Assembly (NCBI GenBank): GCA_905221605.1
Contig: CAJNDS010002254.1
Coordinates: 1 to 64,000 of the forward strand
DNA length: 64,000 bases
DNA from: Symbiodinium natans
Taxonomy: Eukaryota > Sar > Dinophyceae > Suessiales > Symbiodiniaceae
Reading direction: 5' to 3'
The first letter of the stretch is position 1. Every line of letters starts with the position of its first letter. A program made the position numbers and the translations under genes. Below the pieces are notes generated by a model. It was not told where the DNA came from. It made no database searches and was given only the letters and a program-made list of their open reading frames with translations. Below are positions 9,801 to 18,990 of the stretch, one piece after another.

Positions 9801-12044
9801 CAAATATGGATGGAGATTTCAACCCACGGTCAGCTGAGAAGTGGATGTTGTACACCTTGGCTTCACTTGGTACCTGCAGACGGTCGGTGTCCCCCTCCGC
9901 TGCGAATGCGTCGTTCCCCGAGCACCGCATGGACTTTATGGGATCTAAACCTTCAAAACCCTAACGCCCGTAAAAAGCCTGAAGCAAACCTGAAAACTCT
10001 TGAAAAACCTAACAACCCTGGAATACGAAAGCCCTGAAAAGCCTAAAAGCCCTGAAAACTCTGAAAACCCCCAAAAAGCAAACCAAACCCCAAAGCCTCT
10101 AAAGCCCCCCCCAACCCCACGGTTAAGCACCAGCAAAGCCACCGGAGGGTCTTGAACCCTAGAAACCCTAACAACCCTGAAGACCCTACAAGGCCCCCTA
10201 AACCCTAAACCCTAAACCCTAAACCCTAAACCCTAAACCCTAAACCCTAAACCCTAAACCCTAAACCCTAAACCCTAAACCCTAAACCCCCAAAGGCCAT
10301 CCCCCCTTTAAGCACCAGCAAAGCCACCACACCGGAGGATCCCAAGGCAAAGAGCTCCTGCCTGGCGTCCAAAGCCTGAAGCTTTCGGGGAGGAGGATGT
10401 GAGTTTAGGGTTTGGGGTTTGGGGTTTGGGGTTTAGGGTTTAGGGTTTAGGGTTTAGGGTTTAGGGTTTAGGGTTTAGGGTTTAGGGTTTGGGGGGATCG
10501 GATTTAAGGGGTTTGCTGGTTTATAGGGTTTAGGGCCTAGGGCTTAAGGTTTAGGATTACAGTAAGCAAGCCATAAACCAATGAAAACCCCAAACAGAAA
10601 GGAAGCGGTGATTATAAACACCCGGAAGGCATAGTCGCACGCCAGGGCCTGCCGCTTAAAGCTCGAGTACGACGTCAAGAAAGCCGAGAAGGCCAAGACC
10701 ACACCGCTGAATAGGAAGCCGTGTAGCACCTAGTCTGGTTTTAGGGTTTAGGGTTTAGGGTTTTGGGTTTCAGGGTTTTAGGGTTTAGGGTTTTAGGGTT
10801 CAGGGTTTTAGGGTTTTAGGGTTCTTGGGTTCAAGCAGGGCTTTAGGGTGTGGGGTTTAAGTAGGGTTTCAGAGTATTCCAGGCAGAAAAGGCTTAACCT
10901 GTGCGCCCAAATCAGTTGGAGGCCTCAGCATCTAAGGCACGTCACTGGGTCCTTCCAGTAGTCTTCGAGTGGCATCGAACTGCCACGGCGCTCTTAAGGG
11001 GGGGAGGCCCTGCGGAATGTGGCCCACAGTGGGCACTATAGCCACAGAGTCCTTGCGCGTGAGTCGGACGAACAAAATCCCGACCATCACCACAATGATT
11101 TCTTTGATCTGCGCCAGCTGCGCAACTACTGCCCAAGCAGTCGATGTTTGAGATTTCTCCCGCGCAATCCTCTTCAGGCGCTTGGAGCACACCAGGAAAA
11201 CAATCAATGCGGAGCAAAGCGCAACGTTGGGCCAGTTCGCCTGGTTCAACATCCGGACGCAAGCCGCGACCTTCCCAAAAGGTCCAGACTCATGTGGGAA
11301 GTGAGCATAGCCAAAGAAGTTCTTCAGCTGCGACACGATGATCAACACAGCTCCACCCGTGATGAAGCCACTGAGAGTTGGCTGGGACAAAAATCGAACG
11401 GCAGAAGCCAGATCAAAGATGCCCATTAAGATCTGACTGAAGCCTGCAACCAAGGCCAACAATGAGGCAAGCTCTGTGTGGTCCTCTAGTTGTCCAGTAA
11501 CCTGGGGAATTAAAGGTTAACCTTTGGGATTCTATTGGGTACCCAAAAAAGGTTAAAGGTTACCTACTCTACTATTTAAGTCCTCCTCTGGGAATGGCTG
11601 GAGGACATTGGCAATAATCATGGCGACCATAGCGCCCGAAGACACGGAGCCGTGCTTTGAGGTACCTAACCTAGGACGGCCCCTAAAACCCTGCGAACAA
11701 TGTTCCTGAATATGATCCTCTTAAACCCAATAAGGGGAAAATATAAAATGTGCCAAGGGCCTACCCAGTAACAGGGCGTAAATGACGGGTGGCAGCAGGG
11801 CAGTGTGGGGGCCCTGAATGGGGCTGGTGGTCGCAATCGTTGCATGTGCCAGCGTCTGCGCCAGGCACATCGTTCCCAAAGTGATGCCAGCGGTCACATC
11901 TGGCACGAAGAAGCGTCTTTCATAGGCTGGCAGCCACGACAAAATCGGCAAGCGAGCAGAGAGTATCTCAATCCATCGCTTGCCACCTCCTTTCGCTTTC
12001 TCGGAAAGGACGGTGTAAGACACTTCGTTGGAGGGCGCTTGCAT
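6819..12044 (-). CDS. SulP/SLC26-family anion transporter, 12 coding exons
   Basis: Reconstructed by reading the minus strand: exons at 12044-11765, 11665-11568, 11501-10941, 10729-10622, 10375-10331, 9368-9285, 8447-8352, 8033-7944, 7816-7758, 7569-7293, 7182-7057 and 6962-6819. Joined, they total 1968 nt, in frame to a TAA, giving 655 residues, normal for the family. The N-terminal part has the SulP signature (AGITLGTMCLAQTLAHATIA, then SPIQGPHTALLPPVIYALLLG); later come ARQELFALG, GSFFGAFPPSGSLSRTG and LPKASLAAI, all at the family's usual places. Exons 10-11 form a cytoplasmic STAS domain (VPGILVFEFRGPLVFASAEW; VPVIDYSALAMLQTIL), followed by a short hydrophilic tail. The family moves sulfate, bicarbonate, chloride or other anions across membranes; the substrate cannot be told from sequence. 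An in-frame TGA just before the ATG supports the start. Introns are 66-962 bp and mostly made of telomere-type repeats. Confidence 0.9.
6963..7056 (-). repeat. Intron 11 of the transporter: member of repeated intron family 1
   Basis: The 3' half (minus strand) contains GGGCACTGTAATTCCTAAG and ends AAGTTCAGTATAG. The same words, in the same order, occur at the end of intron 8 (7817-7872) and in a separate locus at 19509-19590. Shared intron sequence between unrelated sites is the mark of an introner-like element. Confidence 0.75.
7817..7943 (-). repeat. Intron 8 of the transporter: CCCTAAA words plus family-1 intron end
   Basis: On the plus strand the first ~55 bases match the family-1 intron end (ACTGAACTTGGAACCTCAGC, then TGTTTCTTAGGAATT); the rest is degenerate CCCTAAA. 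AGGACC is present at both borders, so the exact splice point is ambiguous. Confidence 0.75.
8034..8351. repeat. Intron 7 of the transporter with telomere-type array and an internal duplication
   Basis: CCCTAAA/CCCTGAA units fill 8050-8143. A forty-base unit (beginning GGTGAAGGGTTTAGTGTT) then occurs twice, at about 8150-8189 and 8252-8291, separated by more CCCTAAA words. Confidence 0.85.
8448..9284. repeat. Intron 6 of the transporter, opposed telomere-type arrays
   Basis: On the plus strand it opens with TTTAGGG units (8456-8490) and closes with a long block of CCCTAAA, CCCTAGA and CCCTACA units (8937-9270), so its ends are inverted relative to each other and could pair. The 450 bases between show no coding signal. 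Confidence 0.9.
9369..10330. repeat. Intron 5 of the transporter, opposed arrays with TTTGGGG block
   Basis: Plus strand: TTTAGGG units at 9374-9515, then TTTGGGG/TTCGGAG units to about 9690, an AT-rich (TATA) microsatellite at 9728-9790, C-rich degenerate repeats, and clean CCCTAAA units at 10195-10288. A piece of exon 5 plus its border (words AGCACCAGCAAAGCCACC, then CCGGAGG) is duplicated at about 10126-10150, inside the intron. Confidence 0.9.
10376..10621. repeat. Intron 4 of the transporter, TTTAGGG array
   Basis: Mostly TTTAGGG with three TTTGGGG units at its left edge (10404-10490), followed by degenerate copies. Only one orientation is present here. Confidence 0.9.
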
Positions 12045-12149
12045 GTTTCAAATCCTTGGGCCTGGATTCTTCGCAGAATGACAAGCAGTGGCCACGTGGA
12101 TGCTTCCATTCATGTTCAATTCCTCTAGCACTGGCGTTGCGGAAATCAA

Positions 12150-12242
12150 CTAGGATGGCCCTTAACGCCCTCTGAAAAATATTCCGACATAAACCCTGCT
12201 CCTCTTAAGCCCAATAAAGGAGAAAATATCCCAAGAGCCTAC
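12150..12242 (-). repeat. Probable 5' UTR intron, repeated intron family 2
   Basis: Minus strand starts GTAGGCTCTTGG, contains CCTTTATTGGGCTTAAGAGG and ends CCATCCTAG. The first intron of the coding region (11764-11666) has the same layout (GTAGGCCCTTGG, CTTATTGGGTTTAAGAGG, CCGTCCTAGG). Its place just upstream of the start codon suggests a spliced leader exon beginning at or above 12243. Confidence 0.65.
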
Positions 12243-13170
12243 CGAGTGAAATGCTTCGTGCCCTTGACTTGTCCCCAGTGCGGCGACCACCACCACCCCA
12301 CACCCCAAAAAAACGTTTTGCCTCGATCCCGGCCAGGTGTCACCTGTATCCCAAGTGCGATCATGGGTTTAGGGGTTTAGGAACTGTTCTATGCTCTGCA
12401 CAACGTCCAGAGCTTCTTGCAATGATTCCTTGTTCTTTACTAAACTTCACACGTTTACACATTGCTTTGCAGAGCAGATCGCACATACACTTACACAGTT
12501 GCAGACCCAAGGGTAACCGAGCAGAAACAAAAAGGGTGCCGTTTTGGTTTGGGGTTTAGGAAATGGGGTGCGTAGAGTTTCAGGCCGCATGCGCCGGTGC
12601 AACATAAGGCTCAGGGCTCAAACAAAGGACCTGCCTAGCCCTACTTTGGAGTAGACCCGCAAAAAAAGTACGTGATTTTTAGGTGTAAGTAGCCATAATA
12701 GGAACCCAGAACCAAAAAATAAGTATTAAGGTATAGTACCTATAATACTCCAAGGCCAGATAGGGCCCTGTAGGGCTTGTAGAGTTTAGCCTGTTTAGGG
12801 TTTTGGGGCTTCTGTGGCCACTTCCCGGGTTCTTAGGGTTTAGGGTTTAAGGATGAGCTCTGAGCCCATCATGGACCCCACTCCTTACAAGGACACCCCC
12901 AGGAGTAGCTTAAACCCAAGACTGCCTATGCTGATCATTGTGTCGCTCGTTACCTCTCGTTTCTGGCCGCAGGTCTAGTCTAGTTCACGAAATTCACTTC
13001 CAAGGGCTGCATCATCACCCCGGCTTGCTTGATTGCTGTGTATCTTTGTGGTTTGCCAATTACTATCCATTGTGCAAGTGTCCCCTGTCATGATGCATGT
13101 TGTGTTGCTTGGGCCAAAGCGAGGATGTGATGTAGGTGCCTTCATGGCAGTCTTTCTATCTCGTGCTTAA
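12243..13170. other. Upstream region of the anion transporter; no clear gene
   Basis: Could hold the 5' UTR and promoter of the transporter. A hairpin-like segment lies at about 12655-12760 (AGTACGTGATTTTTAGG, and repeated AGTACC/GGTACT words). No TATA-like or other motif can be called with any support. Confidence 0.35.
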
Positions 13171-13183
13171 GGCGGCATGACCA

Positions 13184-13345
13184 GTGCAGGCAGGTTTCTG
13201 GATCCTGGCGCTCGACGCCTTCTCTTGTGTCGCAATCGTCTCGCGCATGCTCTGGTTCGCAAAGGCCCGGGGCGCAATTTTTGCAGCTCTGAACTACTGG
13301 GGCCCCGCGAAAGCCCACAAGCTTCAGGGGTCCAGGGGGAAAAAC
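13184..13345 (+). CDS. Isolated membrane-segment-like exon on the plus strand
   Basis: The plus strand reads an open segment with a clear hydrophobic helix (FWILALDAFSCVAIVSRMLW) followed by a basic, amphipathic stretch (WFAKARGAIFAALNYWG). No reading of the minus strand here is as protein-like. It could be one exon of a channel or transporter, or a remnant. No neighbouring plus-strand exons were found. Confidence 0.35.
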
Positions 13346-13789
13346 CGACGACCTCCGGTTTTGAACTTCTAGGCTTCTGGGAGATCAGGGCGGAGAGGTA
13401 TGTCCCAAAATATGGATAGCCCTATGTTGGGACAAAAATAGAATAGAATCTCCTGAAAAGGGACCTCCCAAAAGGATACCCCCCTATTTTCGGAAACCTC
13501 CATAAGCATTATAGGGATCCAAGAAAGCACTCCGGCCTGCAGATTTCTGGGGAGTTAGAACCTTTTGGAGTTTAGGGTTCCGGGTTTAGTGAATGTAGGG
13601 CTTTAGGATTTTAGGGCTGTGGGGGCTTTAACTTAGTTGCCGAGTTCATAAGCCCCCCAAAGAAGTGCACACTTTTAGTTCGACAGGGGATTTTTGCAAT
13701 TCAGCTTCTCAGTTAAGGTTCCCTAAACCCTAAACCCGCAGAGCTTCGGGCCTCCGGCCGTTTTAGGCTACCTGCATTCTTCAGCCTAC

Positions 13790-13930
13790 TCGTAGGTTCA
13801 TGGTACTTATTAACCACTCACAACTCTACTTATAACTGTACTTATAGCCATGTCCGGGCACTTAAGCGGCATATAAGTGGGTTCTAAGCACAGTCATACT
13901 TGGTTCATAAGTACCATGAACCTCCAAGTA
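13790..13930. mobile_element. MITE-like hairpin, family GGTTCATGGTACTTA, copy 2
   Basis: Ends AGGTTCATGGTACTTA and TAAGTACCATGAACCT; the interior holds several ACTTATAACTGTACTTATA words also found in copies 4 and 5. Coding-like sequence lies on both sides on the minus strand, so the element may sit within an intron or be one. Confidence 0.8.
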
Positions 13931-16900
13931 CCTGGAGCCACCGCCGAGCCGTGGCTAGGAAAACCTCCAAAAGAAGGAACTCGGCGGAGCTCCTGAAGAC
14001 CACACACTGAAACCCTACAAACCCTACGAACCCTACAAACCCTACAGCCCCTGCAACACCTACAAACCCTAAACCCTAAACCCTAAACCCTAAACCCTGA
14101 ACCCTAAACCCCAAACCCTAACCCCTAAACCCCAGCCCTAGGGCTTCACGGCGCGGGGGAACCGCCACAGCACCACGGATGAACCGGCCAGGCCCAGGAA
14201 AACAGACAGGGCCCATCCTGGGCGGAGGGCTTTAGGGGTAGGGTTTAGGGTTTAGGGTTTCGGGTTTAGGGTTTAGGGTTTAGGGTTTAGGGGTTAGGGT
14301 TTAGGGTTTGGGGTTTAGGGTTTCGGGTTCAGGGTTCAGGGTTCAGAGTTTAGGGTTTTTCGCTGCGAGTGTGTGTTCGACCCCCTCCATGAAGTGGTTG
14401 GGGGGTCGGCGCATGAGCTGCAATGTCCACCCTCCCACCCAAAAAACAAACCTTCGACGGGTTTAGGGTTGTCTACCCCCCTACCCCCCTTCAAGGGGGG
14501 ATATTGTTTGGTGGAACAGAAGCAGTCGTTTAGCAACCGTGACAAAATCATGAGAAGATCTTTGGCCCCAGAAAGAACAACCGTCAGCGGGTTTGGGGTT
14601 TGGGGTTTGGGGTTTGGGGTTTGGGGTTTGGGGTTTGGGGTTTGGGGTTTAGGGTTTAGGGTTTAGGGTTTGTGTAGGGTTAGGGTTTAGTGTTTTTGGG
14701 GCTTTGCTTTAGGGTTTAGGGTGTAGGGTGTAGGGTTTGTAGTGCGCGGAGCTCTAGGGTTCAGGGTTTGAATGTCCGGGCTGAGGGTATGGGGTCTAGG
14801 TTTAGGGGTTTACCTCTCGAAAATACTCCTGAACATGATCAGGGAGGTTAGGGGGCGCAAAAGATGGAAAATCTTGCTCAGCAGGTCTGCGCGTCCAAGC
14901 TGAAAGGTCTGAGAGCGAGGGCAAGAGTGATGCCCAGAACAGAACCTGGCTGCTTAGAGGTTCATGGTACTTATTGATATTGACCCACTTATAAGCCCCT
15001 TAAATGCCCTAATATGGTTATAGGTACAGTTCCATGAACCTCCAAGTGGTGTTCAGGCATTGAGGCTCTCCGGGCGAGCAAGGTCCTTTCGGGTAAACCC
15101 CCCTAACCCTAAACCCTAAACCCTAAACCCTAAACCCTAAACCCTAAACCCTAAACCCTAAACCCCAAACCCCAAACCAGAAAAACCAAGGAAAAAAAAA
15201 AAAAACACGACACCTTCAGACCTTTGCAACCGCAACTCTAAGTCTCACTGTGGCTCTTACACTACAGTGGCTCTTACACTACAAAGGTGACTTGGTGACG
15301 CAGAAGGGTCTCAGGGCTTAAGTATCCTTAAGTATACTGCGGGTTTAGGGAAGGCCTGTATGGTCTGGCAACTAGGTTGAGGGGAGCCAGTGCCCTAAAA
15401 CCTAAACCCAAATTACCAACCTTAAACCCTCATCAGAAGTTCCTATTATATACTCCGAACTTCGTCGGCTCACGTGGAGAACATGGGCACCGAGGTGATC
15501 GGCCATTTGGGGTCGTCGGCGTCAAAGTGCCACATGAAAGCAACCTCAACGCATGAATGGCCGCAAAGCGGCTGTACTTGGAAGTTCATGGTACAAATTA
15601 ATAAATGACAACTGTTCTTATAACTGTACTTACAACTGTACTTATAATGATAACTGTACGTACAACTGTACTTCTAACCATATTAGGACACTCAAGGCGC
15701 TTATAAGTGGGTTATCAGTACAGTTATAATGGGCTAGCAAGTACCATGAACCTCCAGGTAGGAGGTTGACCTGCCCTGTAGCCCCAAATCTAGCTGCCCA
15801 GAGCCTTCAAAGGGAAGAATCTCACTGACACGACCCAAAAACCAGAAAACAAAACGCCCTAAACCCTAAACCCTAAACCCCAAACCATAAACCCTAAACC
15901 CTAAACCCTGAGCCCAAAAATCCAAAAACCCTAAGCCTGAAGCCCAAAGCACAAAGCCCAAAGCCCAAAAGGCCAAAACCCCAAAGCCTCAAAATACCGA
16001 GCCGCAACCCCGAGAACTCCACAGGCCCCTGGGCCCCTAAAAAACAGAAGTACATCCGAAACACCCCTAAAGCCGAGGGTCTAGGGTTTAGGGTTCAGGG
16101 TTTAGGGTTCAGGGTTTGGTGTTTAGGGGTTAGGATTGAGGGTTCAGGGTTTAGGCTTTAGGGACAGTAAGGCAGGCAGCGGTCAGCCACGAAAACAGAA
16201 ACAGAGAGGAGCAGAACGACAGCAAATGCATGGTTACCCGCGATGCCGCCCCGTGTGGATCTGCTTTGAGCTCCTTCAGTCGGCATAGGGGTTTAGGGTT
16301 TAGGCTTTAGGCTTTAGGTTTAGGGTTTAAGGGTTTAAGGGTTAAGGGTTAAGGGTTAATTAAGGGTTTAGGGTTTAAGGGAGGCATGAGGATACCCACG
16401 ATGCCATGATGCACCTAAGCGAACCTAGATTCCCTAAAGCCCTAAACCCTAGCCAGGCCAAACCCCGAAACATAAACTAAACCCTAAACCCGAAACCCTA
16501 AACCCTAAACCCTAAACCCTAAACCCTGAACCCTGAACCCTGAACCCTAAACCCTCCCTCAAATCGCCGTCTCCTGCACAGGCGGCATCGGACTCCCGGA
16601 GCGCCAGCGGGCAAGGAGGCCGAACACATCAGCCACCAGAGCCAAATTAACCCACACCTGGGGTTCCCTACAGGGTTTAGGGTTTAGGGTTTAGGGTTTA
16701 GGGTTTAGGGTTTAGGGTTTAGGGTTTAGGGTTTAGGGTTTAGGGTTTAGGGCTATACGCCCTAGAAAATATAGCCTAAACTCTAGACCCTAAACCCCAA
16801 ACCCCAAACCCTACGTATGGTTAGGGTTGAGGGGCTGAGGGTTACAAATTCAGGGGGTCCTTTCGAGGGGTTCTTGTGATAAGGGCTTCGGGCTATAGAA

Positions 16901-18860
16901 TCTTTTTTTGCCAGGGTTTAGAAATTCTAAAGCCTAGGGTGGATCCCCTATTTAGAACTGAGCGCTTTCTATCTCCTGTCTCTCTAACATACGTAAGAGT
17001 CCAAAACGTGGTTTTAGGGTTTTGGGTTCAAGGGGTGGGGGGTGCGGGGGTGGTGGCTGCACGAACAACTTTCTGATCAGCCTCCATCTGCAAGCCACAT
17101 CGGCGCCCCTGAACCCCACTAAACCCTCAAAACCCTCAAAACCTTCAAAAACCTAAAAAAAAACTCAAAAACCACAAAACCCTAAAAACCCTCAAGACAT
17201 CTCAAAACCTTCAAAAACCACCAAACCCGGAAAACCCTCAAAACATCTCAAAACCCTCAAGCGCCTCGAGGTTGAACATGCTGGCTTGGTGGCATCCCCA
17301 AATGAGGCTGATCTTGGCTGAGCAAGCTGCAGATTAGGCTTTTAGGGTTAGGGTTTATGGTTTAGGGTTTAGGGTTTAGGGTTTAGGGTTTAGGGTTTAG
17401 GGTGTAGGGTTTAGGGTTTAGGGTTTAGGGTTTAGGGTTTAGGGTTTAGGGTTTTAGGGTTTAGGGTTTAGGGTTTAGGGTTTAGGGTTTAGGGTTTAGG
17501 GTTTAGGGTTTAGGGTTTAGGGTTTAGGGTTTAGGGTTTAGGGTTTAGGGTTTGGGGTTTGGGGTTTGGGGTTTACGGTTTACGGTTTCGGGCTTAAATT
17601 CTAGGGGGCTTTGGGGTTCAGGGTTTCTCGAGGCTTGCCCCAAGGGGACGGTGAAGTGGAAGGCCACTGCCACAAAGCACCAGAGAGTTCGCACAAGGCC
17701 CAGTTCGCCGAAGCAGCCTCGCGCGGCGCAAGCTCAGGCTCCAGCCGGGCTTCGGGCGCAAGATCAGTGCTTAGGGGTTCAGCGTTCAAGGTGTGTATGT
17801 GTATATATTTGTATGTATGTATGTATGTATCTATGTATGTATGTATGTATGTATATGGTCACCACCCCCATCACCCCCATGATCCACACCTGTGATTTTG
17901 CTAGTTTTTGATTGAATATACGCTTTTTTCCTCGGAAAAAATGCGGTGAAAGCTATACTCTGTTATGAAGACCTGTGTTATTACAGCCACTTCAAAACCA
18001 AAAGTGCTTTTTACGTCAATGATTACATGTTGCTTCTGAACTGCATGTTATGTACAACACATTGAAAAGCGACCTTTTTGTTGCGTGGCGCGAGGACAAC
18101 TGCTTGATGGAACCCTAAACTTGCGGCTAATGCCAGCACTTCGTCGGGGAATCATCTTCCATCGGGCTTAGGGCTTCGGATGCTATTCTAGAAGGCTCAG
18201 GAGGAATCGGCAAATGAAGCGATTTGAGGTTCTACTGGATGTGGGGGCTTCAGGGTTTAGGGTTTGGGGCTGTGGGTTGAGTTGTGAACCCCTTTTGGGG
18301 TACCTTTCATCCTTGCGGGCCCTTACGTTTAGGCACCTTATAAGGAGGCATCCGTTAGGCTTTCTTTGGGTTTCAGGGTTGAAGGTTTCTATTAAGTCTG
18401 GGACCCAACCCTAAATCCGAGACTCCAGACCCCAAAGGAGGGCTTCTAGAGCTTTGGGGTTTAGGGTTTCCGGTTTCGGGTAGATTTCAGGGTTGTTGGG
18501 GCTGAGTTGTTGGGGGGACGGGATCTCCAGCCTAAGCCGGCGAGGGCGGCGAAGGACAGGGGCAGCTCCAGTAACATTGTCGCCACAGAACTGGCGGGGG
18601 GGGGGGGGTGGAGGAAGGCTTTCTGGGTCTCCTGAAACCCTAAACCCTAAACCCTCAATTCTAAGCTCTAAACCTTAAGTCCTCCTCCCAACCCCAAAGC
18701 CCGAAACCTCTAACCCCTAACCCTAAACCCGAAACCCTAAACCCTTTGTGATCCAGGTGCAAGAACACGGACCAGCCCCGGTCGCGATATGCGAGCCGCG
18801 CGAGCCACGGGTATGGCAAGCCGCGATAGCCTGACTTCCAGACAGCCCCCCAAATGCCGC
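13900..18860 (-). CDS. Chain of small coding-like islands, probable multi-exon membrane protein
   Basis: Between blocks of telomere-type repeats the minus strand shows short open, non-repetitive islands. The best are near 14215-14145 (helix WALSVFLGLAGSSVVLW), 15565-15470 (VAFMWHFDADDPKWPITSV, then a stop), 16660-16560 (VWVNLALVADVFGLLARW, then a stop), 17330-17270 (AKISLIWGCHQASMFNLEA) and 17790-17640. Most are flanked by CCCTAAA on the left and TTTAGGG on the right, as the proven exons of the anion transporter are. I therefore infer exons, but I could not join them in frame and recognise no family. They may belong to the same gene as the 18.99-27.1 kb islands. Confidence 0.35.
14230..14350 (+). 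repeat. Degenerate TTTAGGG array
   Basis: About fifteen units with variants TTTCGGG, TTCAGGG and TTTGGGG. Confidence 0.85.
14588..14675 (+). repeat. TTTGGGG block followed by TTTAGGG
   Basis: Eight clean TTTGGGG units then a few TTTAGGG units; here the order of the two unit types is the reverse of that at 4783-5024. Confidence 0.9.
14956..15046. mobile_element. MITE-like hairpin, family GGTTCATGGTACTTA, copy 3
   Basis: Shortened copy: left end GAGGTTCATGGTACTTA, right end GTTCCATGAACCTCCAAG. Coding-like minus-strand sequence abuts both ends. Confidence 0.7.
15103..15177 (-). repeat. CCCTAAA array ending in CCCCAAA units
   Basis: About nine CCCTAAA units followed by two CCCCAAA units and a poly-A run. 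Confidence 0.9.
15576..15758. mobile_element. MITE-like hairpin, family GGTTCATGGTACTTA, copy 4
   Basis: The longest copy. Ends ACTTGGAAGTTCATGGTAC and GTACCATGAACCTCCAGGT, with five or more internal ACTGTACTTATAA-like words. The minus-strand island with VAFMWHFDADDPKWP begins at its left end, so it may act as an intron. Confidence 0.75.
16455..16556 (-). repeat. CCCTAAA array
   Basis: Degenerate then clean CCCTAAA/CCCTGAA units on the left side of the 16560-16660 coding-like island; a TTTAGGG array closes the right side. Confidence 0.85.
16673..16753 (+). repeat. TTTAGGG array
   Basis: About eleven clean units, right-hand partner of the 16455-16556 array. Confidence 0.9.
17343..17592 (+). 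repeat. Long TTTAGGG array with terminal TTTGGGG/TTTACGG units
   Basis: More than thirty units, nearly perfect, with variants only at the ends. Confidence 0.95.
17795..17858 (+). repeat. (GTAT)n microsatellite
   Basis: GTATGTATGT-type repeat with a few single-base changes. Confidence 0.9.
17900..18530. other. No supported gene
   Basis: Ordinary composition, no continuous open frame with protein-like character and no array; only isolated TTTAGGG words near 18256 and 18460. Confidence 0.4.
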
Positions 18861-18990
18861 TGGAAGGAATGTAGGGTAGGGTTTAGGGTTTAGGACTTAG
18901 GGGTTAGGGTTTAGGGATTGGGGTTCAGGGATTAGGGTTTAGGGGTTCACGCTTTAGGACTTCAGGGTTTAGGGGTTCAGGTTTTAGAGT

